64,000 bases of DNA from Crocodylus rhombifer (Eukaryota; Chordata; Crocodylia; Crocodylidae), in the NCBI GenBank assembly GCA_038503035.1, contig JAVSML010024015.1, forward strand, positions 100,015 through 164,014, read 5' to 3'. Position numbers and translations under genes: made by a program. Below, one piece after another: positions 1-47,947 of the stretch (its first letter is position 1; each line of letters starts with the position of its first letter). The notes under the pieces are model-generated. The model was not told where the DNA came from. It worked only from the letters and a program-made list of their open reading frames with translations, and did no database searches.

Positions 1-36805
<36,805 letters not shown>

Positions 36806-39410
36806 CTAATTGTGTAAAATGATATGCTGAAGAAGATGCTACTGACTATAGAAATACTTGCCTCGCAGTGCAGTTTAGCACAGCGGCTTGGATTATTTTG
36901 CTGGCCTTAATTATACATCATGGACTTAAGGCTGGCAGAGGACCTTTACCTAAGTATGTGATTGACAAATCGAAATCTTTACCGAAGCTCAGTATGCAAT
37001 ATTTCACCATTTGTGCAGAAATATGTAAATGGTGCCTTTTCAAAGATCTGGCTCTAAGTGAACAAGAAAACATTTTTCTTTAAATCTGCATGATTATTTA
37101 GCAGATAAGTGATTTTTATTTTCTTTGGAGCACTTTTTCAGCAATATTAGCAGCTGAGGGGCTCAGGATCTGTTTAATATAGCAATCACTGTTCCATTTC
37201 ACATCATGTGGTCATAAGCAGAGGGTTCTGCAGTTCCATTCAGTTTTTTATCACTGGTTAAAAAGAAGTTTTGTATCTGTTCCTTTGACTTCACAAAGTA
37301 CATTCTTAGTGGAGTAACAAAAACAAATGTTGGTGGATAAGTTTTCAAACCATATTTTGCCGTCATTATAGGTGAGAGCAGGCAGTTGTGGTTCACTGTG
37401 CATTTACTGCTGGCACTGTAATTTCCTTTTTGAAGTTACGGTTCTATATTTTCATTATATTTAACATTCAGGGAAAGGTGATCATTTAAAATAAAATAAA
37501 AAATCTTTAGAACTAGGTGCAAACTGTGTGTCACTGAATATCTTGCTGATGCAAGAATTTTTAATGCAGGTTTGTTTGAAATCTGGAATAAAATAATAAA
37601 ATGCCACCTTCAGCAAGTCAGTGTTTCAGGCTCTGATAGTACAGGTTACTTAAATACAGAAAGCAAGATTGATCTTCATAAGTCAACGCCCAACCCAGGT
37701 TATGCTAAATCTTAGTTTTTCAGGGTTTTTTTTGGTTTTTTTTCAATCTAGTAATTTCCTTTTGTAAACCATGTAGACAGGCTTCATATAAAAGGCCTCC
37801 ATCGCAGCTCCCTTGAAAGTCAAAGGGAGATTTGCCCCTTAATGTCAGTAGAGGCAGAAGCAAGGTCTAAATCAAGTCTTACTTTGTGACAACACTGTTT
37901 TCACATTCATTACTGATACCAAGTTTTAACTGCTGTTTTCCTTCTGCCATACATCACCCATGTACAGAAGCAACTGGTGTTAATGTAATTTGGAAGTCTC
38001 TTACCACTATTAAGTGTAATAAGGGTGTTGTTTTTAACAGGAAATGATCCTCAATTTGAAAAGCAAGTTAAGGTAAAATGTGAAGTAAAGCTTCACCTGT
38101 TGTATGGAACTTTCTTGTTTTTTAACAGGTGTTTCCTTTAAAGGTTTTTAATTGTTTTAAAGACAGGCTTTCAGATTCTGATGCATGGATTCTGAAGGAA
38201 AATGGCAGCTGTTCTTTTGCTTTTTAAGGGGGTCTTTTTAAATGAGTACTGATTGTTTTAATTCATTTTTTTAAATAACTGTTCAAGTTTTAACTCTTCA
38301 GAAGCCAGTTGAATTGTTGGACTGAAATAGAATTGGTTATTTTAAAAGACTCAGGACAAACTAAATAAGCTATAGTACATTAAAAATGTACAACGATACA
38401 CAAATTGGAAAAAGAACAAGTTTAAGAGACGTTTACAGGAATAATAATGCTCATATAAATAAAAAGCCGTGTCATTAGATGTGAATGTGTATTTCTTTTT
38501 GAAATTTTACATTCCTTTTTATTTTATTTTTTGGAAGTTTGACAAACTTTGAAGAGTTAAAAGGAAAATAAAGTGCCGAAATGTGAAGTTTGGTAGCTCT
38601 GTTTTGTACTTGATTTTCTTTGTTTTGTTTGTTTTTGTTGGGGGGGGGGTTCGACCGCTTTTGAATTTTTCATGATTCTGATAAGATTGGTTCCAAGTCA
38701 TTTTTATGTGCAAGCTTTAAAGGATGCACTCTTGCCAATTTATGTACTGGAAAAATAAATTGCTAGATTAATACTGTTTCTGGCATAAATGTAAAACTAT
38801 ATAAACTGATGAACCTCAGCTAATCAGTATTACTTTATAGATCACCATACCTACCACATTTCAGACTCAAACTGCCTCTAGATGTCCAAATGCATTTGTT
38901 TGAGTTTGTTTGCATTTCCCTCAGCTTGCTGGTAATTGTGGTGTTTTTAAAATGCAGATGTGATGTAATATTCTTATTTTCTTTGGATCAAAGCTGGACT
39001 GAAAATTGTATTGTGTAATTATTTTTGTGTTCTTAATGTTATTTGGTACTTAAGTTGTAAATAACGCCTACTGCTGTTTATTCCAGTTTCTACTACCTCA
39101 GGTGTCCTATAGATTTTCTTCTACCAAAGTTCACTTTCACAATGGAATTATATTTGCTATGTGACTGATTCCTAAGACTTCCAGGGCTTAAGGGCTAACT
39201 TCTATTAGCACCTTACTGTGCAAGCAAATTTTACAGAAATCTCTGGGTTAAGAAATTTGGCTTCATTGTATCCTTTGTTATTTTAAATATATCAAGATAT
39301 TTTAATTAAAAGTTTTTACCCCATTGAACCAATTTTATATAGTATAATTTGTACCTATTTTGGTGTTTTTTGTCTTTATAGTAAATAAAAGTTTTTGAAC
39401 AAAAGTGTTC
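36806..39410 (+). other. MAP3K1: MAP3K1 3'UTR
   Basis: AT-rich, transposon-poor sequence runs from the stop to a strong AATAAA at 39384-39389, followed by a GT-rich stretch (AAAAGTGTTCTTTTC). Earlier AATAAA hexamers (for example within 37489-37500 and 37585-37600) could give shorter forms. It includes a G10 run at about 38640. The cleavage site is inferred. Confidence 0.75.
39384..39389 (+). terminator. MAP3K1 poly(A) signal
   Basis: AATAAA in GTAAATAAAAG, with a T/GT-rich downstream element about 15-25 bases later. The repeat-poor UTR gives way to transposon sequence shortly after. Confidence 0.75.
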
Positions 39411-39626
39411 TTTTCATGATACTGCAGTCATTTTGAATTTATCAGCGTGAATAAACACTTCTGCAACTCTTATTGTTTATACACACAAGCTTCAACAAAA
39501 CAAATATATAGAGACTAAGACTCCTTGTGAAATGGTCTTCAAACTTTTTTCTCAGCTGTTTGACAAATAGCACAAACAGCCTACTAAATATAATTGGGCT
39601 CTTTCATCTATCTTGGCTTCCTGTTA

Positions 39627-41000
39627 TCATAGAAAAGTGGGACTAGAAGAACCTGCTGGAAATAGTCTAGGTCAGCCCTCTGCTCAAGGCAGGATAAAGC
39701 AGGGGGACAGCGCCATCAGTGTCACAGCTGCAAGGGTTGTTAAAATGCACTTGAAATCCAAGGAAGCAGGGCATGTCCCTTGCTACAGAGGAGGGGCAAA
39801 AACAGCCCCATTCTGTAACAGTCTGACCGGGGCATGATTCCTTCCTGATCCCAAATGTGATTTGGTCTGACCTTGAGTAGCAGGGCAAGACTGCAGCCAT
39901 GTTTTTCACCTGGGGTCCTAGGTACCCTGGCATGCTGCAAGATCCACTGAAGAGTGCTGCAGGAAGAGTGAGAAGAAAGCAGATAAGGGCAGGCTCAGGC
40001 TCTCCCTGCCTAGCTGCTCTCTTTGCCTCTCAGCAAGGAGGTATCACTCAAGGTACCACTCCATCACTTTTGTGAATTAAAGGAAGAGTGCTTTGAGACT
40101 AAAAAGTCTGACCACCACTGCTCTACAGGTTTTAGTCCCAACAGTCAAAATCCCTAGCTCTGGTTGTAGCCCAGAACGCAACACTTCTGAGGAAGGGAAA
40201 ACAAAACTAAACAAACTGCTACCTGTAGGAAGAGGAAAGTCTATCCCAGCCCCTTGTAGCAACCAGAAAAGTCCAGAAGCATGGGAGATGCCAAAACATG
40301 CTGTTCTGCAGCCTGGGGACAGCAAGTATGACCCCCATAAATCACACCCCCAGCCAGAGAGCCAGAACTCCCCTTTCTGTATCCCTTCCATAAGCTTAGC
40401 TCAGCTGTGATAAAAACATTAAGCAGCTAAGCTAGTTGTGGGGCTCTGCTTCATTCTCCTGTTGCTGAGCATAGTGCTCTCCAATGTCCACCTGCTTTAG
40501 ACTACAGAGCTCTTATAATCTCCCAGAAATCTGTATGAGGTAAGGGTGGTTCCTGCGCTTCCAACTTTTGCTCTTTACAGAGCACTCTAGGCATAACTAC
40601 AATACCACCCAGTCATCCCTGACCAATGCTTATCCAACCTCTTGAAAACCACTAATGATGGAAAATCCACATCTTCCCTAGGCAGTCTGTTCTGCTGCCT
40701 CATTACTTTCTGTAAACCTACTTTGCTACAACTTCAAGCCATTAGTACAGCTCCTGCTCCCTGCAGCAATGGAAAAAGGTGTCCCCTCAGATGCTGTGAA
40801 TACTGAGATCATACTGCCTTTTGTGCAATCTGACTTCCTATTTCTTTAAGCTTCTCATGACTGCCTTCCAAGCACTTTCTCATGTTTGTCACCTGCATCT
40901 GGACCCCCCTCTAACCTCTCCACATCTTTTTGGAAGTGTAGGGCCCAAAACTGCACACCATACTCTAGATCAGGCCTAAGCAGTGTTGAGTAAGTTCATT
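39627..41000 (-). mobile_element. old CR1 3' end, interrupted
   Basis: 39627-39694 is the reverse of a CR1 3' terminus (CCCTCTGCTCAAGGCAGGAT). 40605-41000 continues the same CR1 3' region (CCAACCTCTTGAAAACC...CACATCTTTTTGGAAGTG). The ~900 bp between them is inserted DNA, within which about 39890-40135 looks like a hAT remnant (CTGGGGTCCTAGGTACCCTG...CCACCACTGCTCTACAGG). Confidence 0.65.
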
Positions 41001-41125
41001 ACTAGTCAACAAAGTACATACTAATATAATACTCTGGTGTTTGGCTGTGTATGAGCCTGTATCATCATGGCAAATACTTTCTTTGTTTCTTTTGTCTCTT
41101 TTTAAGTATAAATTTACTAACACAA

Positions 41126-41284
41126 GCATGTCTACATGTGCATTAAAGCATCGCAAAAAAACATGCACTTTTGCTAATGTGCATTAAAATAGGCTAATGT
41201 GCCTTTTTATAGTACCTCAATGCATGTACTAAATTCAATGTGCATTAGCAAAAGCACATAAATGATTGTGTAGACATACCCACA
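41126..41284. mobile_element. MITE copy B (CTACACGTGCATTAA family)
   Basis: It starts GCATGTCTACATGTGCATTA and ends ATTGTGTAGACATACCCAC, inverted with respect to each other. The interior has GCTAATGTGCATTAAAATAG and its inverted counterpart. No ORF. Confidence 0.8.
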
Positions 41285-41539
41285 GTCTACTATTTTTCCC
41301 TACCAATATTATGGATGCTTTAAATGTAAAGTGGCAACACCTTACATTGCTAAGTCAAATGAGTAGATTTAGGTAAATGAGTTCTAGGTCGTTATAGCAT
41401 GTCTCAAGGAGGCAGGTTTTAACATCCCTGTTTCCCTGCTTGATAGTTTGTTCACTAAGAAAATTGTTTCTGAATTTTCTCTTTGTAGATATTCTAAAGT
41501 TTTGTTCTAGTTATATTCTCACCCAGAAACAGTTTGTTA

Positions 41540-42008
41540 CAGGTTTCCCTTGGTTTATGCTGTACATGCGTTCCTGGAAAACTGTGCTTAACTCAAATTT
41601 GCATAAAGGGAACCCACTTTACAATGTAACAAATAGAGATATGTTCCAAGACCTCGACTGTACTGACCCCCAGACCCATTTCAACTACTTTTACAAGACA
41701 ATTCTCATACCCCCCAACAGCAGACAGCACACACAAGCACAGGGTGGTGGTGAATGTTACCATAGTGGAGATAGCAACTACAGAAATGTGTTGCAAATGA
41801 GTGAGGAGCACAGATCCACAAAGGAGACTACACTTTGCTGTGCGCCACTCTCATGATGCACTACACAAAGCAGCTGACTGCGGGCTTCCACCACACCAAT
41901 CACACGAGAGTGATTTTACCTCGCATATAAAGAATTTTTGGTATAAAAAGGGTTATTGCATAAGAGCGAATTCACACATACAGAACCCACATAAGTGAGG
42001 GAAACCTG
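41540..42008. mobile_element. pogo/Tigger-like MITE with TA duplication
   Basis: It starts CAGGTTTCCCTTGGTTTATG and ends CATAAGTGAGGGAAACCTG, its inverted counterpart. It is flanked by TA on both sides (41538-41539, 42009-42010). It is 469 bp with no transposase frame. Confidence 0.88.
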
Positions 42009-42210
42009 TATTTTAAGTAGCATACTGATTAAATGAAAATCAAATATGGTATTCAAGCTGACATCTTTCTAAAGGATTTGATGGCTGTATTTTTGATTTA
42101 CAAATAGTCCTTTGATTTGAGTTCTCCTGCACTGCCTGGACCAGATTTCTGCAAATGTGCATTCCCTGTAGAGGTATTCATGATCACTAGTGTTAGTGCT
42201 CTCTGAAACA

Positions 42211-42274
42211 ATTTTCAATCTACAAAGCCTTGTTTTTTAGTGATTTTCAATCTATAAAACCTTGATTTTTTTTT
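42211..42274 (+). repeat. tandem duplication, two ~32-bp units
   Basis: ATTTTCAATCTACAAAGCC... is followed directly by ATTTTCAATCTATAAAACC.... The units differ at a few bases. Confidence 0.85.
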
Positions 42275-42614
42275 AAACAAGTTGAAAAAGTATTATATTC
42301 GCAACTGAAATCTGCATAGGAAAAAAATTACACAAGATATGTCTTCTTTGATCTAATGCTCATCTGAAGGGATGTATTCTTCTTGTGAGGATTTTATTAC
42401 AAACTCGAAGTTCTACCACACCAAACATAAGAGTTTATGATATCACAGTTTTCTTTTTAAAGCATATACAAGCCCCTACAAATTAATGCATTTTTGCTAA
42501 AGAAATATTTTGCTCCTCTTGCAAGAAAAACCAATAACTTACCTTTTGTTTATTTTGATGCCTGCTTTCAAAAAAGAACTTACCCCAAACCAGTTCTATG
42601 AGCAAGAGCTGTAA

Positions 42615-43425
42615 CCTGAAAAACAGAGCTGGAATGGGCTTCATGGGGGCATCTAGTCCAACCCTCTACTCTCAAGGCTTGTCTAAACTAACCCAGCCAA
42701 GTGTTTGTCTAATCTAGGGATGTCAAATATATGGCCCACCAGTAGTCCAGCAGGCTACTGGAAATTGAAGGGCACAGAATTTGGAGTCCCTGGACCCCTA
42801 TGGACGTAGCCATCAGTGGCAGCCCCTTGGCTCCATGCTGCCACCCAAACGCAGCCCCATGTCACTGCATCCCTCTGGACCTGGGCTGCCACCCAGCCAG
42901 ACCTTTTCACTGACACCCAAATGTACTGTTCCACTGATGCCCAGCCAGGCCTCCACACTGCTGCCTGCCCCCAGATCCAGACTGCCACTCAAACACAACC
43001 CTAGTTGCAGTTGCTGTTGGCTCTGCAGATCTGGCTTGAGGCCCAGATTGAGTTTGACACCTACATCTAAACTGTTCTTAAAATCTTCCAATGATGAGGA
43101 TAGCTGGAGCACGCAGAGGCAATTGGCATGGCATCAGCAAAACCCAGACCAAATCAAATGGCTGGGGATCACCACGCTCTTAATGAAACACAGACCAGAG
43201 CAGGCCATCGTGGGCTGGATCCAGCCCACGGGCTATAGGTTATCAGCCCCTACTCCAGATGATTTGTTTCAATACCTAACCATCCTCATAGTTAGAAAGT
43301 TCTCCTTAATATATTCTTGGTTGCAATTTCAGCCCTGTCATAGGCCCAAACTGTTTTCCCTACCCCTTACATGCTCAGCAGAGATTATCTCCCCTTAGCT
43401 TAGTTTCCTTCCAAGATTAAGCACT
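42615..43425 (-). mobile_element. CR1 3' fragment broken up by hAT insertions
   Basis: CR1 sequence in reverse orientation appears at about 42615-42712 (ATCTAGTCCAACCCTCTACT), again at about 43070-43105 (TTCTTAAAATCTTCCAATG), and at about 43256-43425 (GTTAGAAAGTTCTCCTTAAT). The gaps are filled by hAT-like pieces. Confidence 0.65.
42719..43069. mobile_element. hAT-like element inserted in CR1
   Basis: The left end AGGGATGTCAAATATATGGCCC and right end GGCCCAGATTGAGTTTGACACC are inverted counterparts of the CAGGGATGTCAAACTC type. The CR1 words on either side (GTCTAATC / ATCTAAAC) look like a worn 8-bp duplication. Exact ends are uncertain by a few bases. Confidence 0.6.
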
Positions 43426-43464
43426 TCCCAATGAACCAGCTACCTTGTCATTGCTGGGTTTCTC

Positions 43465-44297
43465 TCTGATGCAGCAAGATCTGGATAGGTTACAGGAGTG
43501 GGCTAACATAAACAGGATGCATTTCAATAGTGACAAGTGCACTTGGGCAGTAGAAACCAGCAGCACACTTATAGAACGGGAAACTCCCTTCTTGAGAGCA
43601 CGGAGGCAGAAAGGGATCTTGGAGTCATTATTGACTCCAAGATGAACATGGGCCGGCAATGCGAGGTCACGGTTGGCAGAGCTAACCGCACCTTGTCGTG
43701 CATCCACAGGTGCATCTCAAGTAGAGCCAGGGAGGTGATCCTCCCCCTCTATGCGACGCTGGTCAGGCCACAGCTGGAGTACTGCGTCCAGTTCTGTGCG
43801 CCCCACTTTAGGAGGGATGTGGACAACATGGAGAGGGTCCAGAGGAGGGCCACCCGCATGATCCAGGGACAGCAGGGCAGGCCCTACAATGAGAGACTGC
43901 GGGACCTAAACCTGTTCAGCCTTCACAAGAGAAGGGTGAGGGGGGACCTGGTGACTGTCTATAAACTCACTAGGGGGGACCAGAAGGGTTTGGGGAAGAC
44001 ACTGCTTCCCCTAGCACCCCCTGGCATGACAAGGAATAATGGACACAAGTTATTGGAGAGTAGGTTTAGATTAGACATTCGCAAGAACTACTTCACGGTC
44101 AGGGCGCCTAGGAGCTGGAACCAACTTCCTAGGGAAGTAGTGCTGGCTCCTACCGGGGGGGGCTTTAAGAAGAGGCTTGATGCCTACCTGGCTGGACTCA
44201 TTTGAGCCCAGTTTTTCTCCCGCCCAGGCGGGGGGTCAGACTTGAAGATCTACAAGGTCCCTTCCGACCCGACTTCTATGATACTATGATTCTATGC
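43465..44297 (+). mobile_element. 5'-truncated CR1 3' end
   Basis: It begins within the RT C-terminal region (QQDLDRLQEWANINRMHFNS). One long open frame (43537-44205) encodes STEAERDLGVIIDSKMNMGR and LEYCVQFCAPHFRRDVDNME, then a short 3'UTR and the tail TATGATACTATGATTCTATG. It is the least decayed CR1 copy here, close in sequence to the one at 5506-9600. Confidence 0.9.
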
Positions 44298-44694
44298 CTG
44301 AAGGAGCACAGCAGTTGTATAAGAGAGCACAGCAGTTCAAATGTTTGTTGAGAAAGCCTTGAGTGGCATTACATAAGAACTCCAGGAGATGGCAGTACAA
44401 TCACTTGCTAACTCTGTCTGGATAAGGGGAACCTCATCACATAATACTATTTCATCTTGATTATTTCCTTAATTATTTCAGTTACCAGTATTTTATCAGT
44501 CTTTCAGCACCCTTTCTCAGAATAGACATGGAAGTCAGAGGAGAACACTGCAGTAAATGCAGGCTAAGAAAGCTCAAATACACTGAGGGCATTTGAATCC
44601 AGATACAAACTTTCCTGTCTCTTTCCTGTTTCCCTTTTATCTCTTTAAGGACCTTGGATTGCAACATCTGAGAAAGTCAAATCCAGATCTAAAC

Positions 44695-45075
44695 TTTGTG
44701 GTTTTGTAATCTAACCATCATGATAATGCATGATAAAGTGCTGTTAGCCTTGTTGAGCACTCCGTCACACTGATGATTCATGTTCATCTTGGAGTCACCT
44801 ATGACTCCAAGATCCCTTTCCACTACTGTGCTGCCGAGAAGGTCATCCCCCAGCCTGTAAGTGTGTTGGTGGTTCTTTTTGCCCAGGTGCAGCACTTTGC
44901 GCTTGTCTTTATTGAACTGCATCCTATTTCATTCTGCCCATTTTTCCAACCTGTCCAGATCCATCTGGATCCATTCCCTACCCTCTGGTGTGTTAACTTT
45001 GCCCCATAATTTGGTATTATCTGTGAACTTTGACAGGGTGCTTTCTTACACCCTCATCCCAGTCACTGATGAAGA
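44695..45075 (-). mobile_element. CR1 RT fragment, 3' half of a copy split by another CR1
   Basis: On the minus strand this reads MQFNKDKRKVLHLGKKNHQH then TVVERDLGVIGDSKMNMNHQ, the region after the FADD box. Its upstream part lies at 47366-47947, on the far side of an inserted plus-strand CR1. Confidence 0.8.
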
Positions 45076-47365
45076 TCTCCTTTACTAGGGACCTTCTACC
45101 CAGGATCAAGAGCTTGACCAGGAGTTTGCCAGGGAATTGGCTGAGGTCGCACGCTCCCAGTGCATGGTTGTCATGGGAGACTTCACCTACCCAGACATCT
45201 CATGGGAAGAGTACTTGGCCAAATCTGAATGGTTGCAAAGCTTCCTCTTATGCGTGGATGAGCTCTGACTCAAGAAGTCTACAGGCTAATAAGAGGTAAA
45301 GTGCTGCTCAACCTGGTACTGGCAATAGGGGACGACCTAATCAGCAACCTAACAATCAAAGGGCAGCTGGGTGACAGTGACCACGAGCTGAACACCTTCA
45401 CCATCCACTGTAAGCTGGCAAGTCAGTGAGCAATAAAGAAAGGCTTCAGGAAAGCTGACTTTGACAACCTCAGGAGGCTTGTCAGTGAGGCCCTAAGGGA
45501 GCACGACCCAAGGGGGAGGGGAGTTCAGGATAAGTGGTTGCTCCTCAAGGGAGAGATCCTGGATGCACAAGCAAAATCTATCCCATCTCAGAGGAAAGGC
45601 AGCCAAAGGGCACAGCAGCCCCCTTGGCTCTGCAGGGAACTAGCTAGCATACCTTCTGTGTCTAAAAAGAAAGACCTACAAAAGATGGTGGACTGGATCC
45701 ACCTCCAAGGAGGAATATTCTGCACTGGTCCAGACCTGCAGAGGGCAAACTGGGAAAACCAAGGCTGCAACTGAACTCCAGCTAGCTACAAGTATCAAGG
45801 ACAATAAAAAGTCCTTTTTTAGATATGTGGGGAGCCGAAGGAAAACCCAGGGCAACACTGGACCTCTTCAAAACCAGGTGGGACAACTGATAACTGATGC
45901 CCAGGAAAAAGCCAACTTGCTAAATGGGTACTTTGTGTCGGTTTTTCACCAGTCCCAAGGGACGCCCCTGCCCATTACAGGATGGGAAGGCCCAGGTGAG
46001 GGAGATTCCTTACCTTCCATAAATGCTAACCTTGTGAAGGAACACCTTGAGAGGCTGGATACCATCAAGTCTGTCGGCCCTGACAGTCTACACCCCAGGG
46101 TACTCAAGGAGCTGGCAGGCATCATAGCTTAGCCACTGGCACGGATCTTCGAGAACTCCTGGCACTCTGGTGAAATGCCCGAAGATTGGAAGAAGCCCCA
46201 TGTGGAGAATTGTTGTCATATATCTTGACTTTAAAAAAGCCTTCAATCTGGTATCCCAAGATCACATCTTAGCAAAACTGGCCAACTGCAGCCTTGGCTT
46301 CACCACGATCTGCTGGCTAGGGAACTGACTCCATGGTCAGACCCAGAGGGTGGTGGTTGATGGAAGTCAATCATTGTGGTGCCTTGTGACCAGTGGGGTC
46401 CCTCAAGGCTCTGTCCTTGGGCCTATACTATTCAACGTTTTCATTAATGATTGTGGACATTGGTGTCAGAAGCGGACTGGCCAAGTTCACTGATGACACC
46501 GAACTTTGGGGTAAAGTGTCCACACCTGAAGACAGGCAGGTGATCCAGGCAGACCTTGACAGGCTCAGCAAATGGGTGGATGAGAACCTGATGGTTTTTA
46601 ACACCAAAAAATCCAAGGTTCTCCACCTTGGGAGGAAAAACCCACAGCATACTTATAGGCTGGGCAGCGCTACACTGGCTAGCACTATGGATGAAAGGAA
46701 CTTGGGGGTCATGTTTGAACATGAGCTTTCAATGTGATGCTGCAGCTAGTAAAGCAAGCAAAATGCTGGCGTGCATCCATAGACACTTCTCAAGCAAATC
46801 CCAGGATGTCATTCTCCCCTTGTACTCAGCCTTGGTGAGGCCGCAGCCGGAGTACTGCGTCCAGTTTTGGGCTCCGTAATTGAAAAAGGATGTGAAGAAG
46901 CTTCAGAGAGTCCAGAGGAGAGCCACGCGCATGATCAGAGGTCAGGAAAACAGACCCTATGATGAGAGGCTGAGAGCCATGGGGCTCTTTAGCCTGGAAA
47001 AGCGCAGGCTCAGGGGTGATCTGGTGGCTGCCTATAAGTTTATCAGGGGTGCTCACCAGGATCTGGGGGAACATCTGTTCACCAGAGCGCCCCAAGGGAT
47101 GACAAGGTCGAATGGTCACAAACTCCTCCATGACCGTTTCAGGCTGGACATAAGGAAGAATTTCTTTACTGTCTGTGCCTCCAAGGTCTAGAATAAACTG
47201 CCAGCAGAGGTGGTTCAAGCACCTACTTTGAACGCCTTCAAGAGAAAATTAGATGTTTATCTTGCTGAGATCCTATGATCCCTGCTGACTTCCTGCCCCT
47301 GGGGCATGAGGCTGGACTCAAAGATCTTCCGAGGTCCCTTCCAGCCCTAATGTCTATGAAATCTG
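45076..47365 (+). mobile_element. CR1 inserted into an older CR1
   Basis: It is 5'-truncated in the endonuclease (VVMGDFTYPDISWEEYLAKS near 45165). It continues through RT ([40 protein letters not shown]) to the 3' end (GGTCCCTTCCAGCCCTAATG, about 47345). An internal deletion near 46195 removes the fingers segment between EDWKK and IVVIYLDFKK. TGAAGA occurs at both borders (45070-45075 and 47366-47371), a likely 6-bp target duplication. Stops and frameshifts are present. Confidence 0.82.
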
Positions 47366-47947
47366 TGAAGACATTGAATAGCACCGGTCCAAGGACCAAG
47401 CCTTGGGGAACCCCACTGCCCACATCCTTCCAGGTCGATATTGACCTGTTCACCCCCACTCTCTGGGTGTGACCCCCAAGCCAATTTGCCACCCACCTGA
47501 CCATGTAATCATCTACATCACAGCCTGTCAGTGTATTTATGGGAATGGAACGCAATACCGTCTCAAAGGCCTTCTCAAAGTCTAGTTAGAGGACATCTAC
47601 CTTGACTCCCGCGTCTAAGCATTTTCTGACCTGGTCATAAAAAGAAACAAGATTAGTCAGGCAGGATCTACTTGCAATGAACCCATGCTGATTTCCTTTC
47701 AGCATTATTTCACCTGCTGGGTTCCCACAAATGTGAACCTTAATGATTTTTTCCAGAGTTTTCCCAAGGATAGAGGTGAGACTAACTGGCCTATAGTTTC
47801 CCGGATCCTCCTTCCTCCCCTTCTTGAAAATAGAGACCACATTGGCCCTTTTCCAGTCCTCTGAGACCTGACCAGAGCACCATAAGTGCTCAAACAGCTG
47901 TGCCAGTGGCTCTGCTATGACAGTGACCAATTCCTTCAGCACCCGTG
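47366..47947 (-). mobile_element. CR1 RT fragment, 5' half of the split copy
   Basis: On the minus strand this reads RANVVSIFKKGRKEDPGNYR, VSLTSILGKTLEKIIKVHIC and then GSGVPQGLVLGPVLFNVFTD, which continues directly into the fragment at 44695-45075. Confidence 0.82.

Noticed and set aside
42781..43398. 205-codon plus-strand frame
   Set aside because: It crosses a hAT insertion and CR1 fragments; chance open frame.
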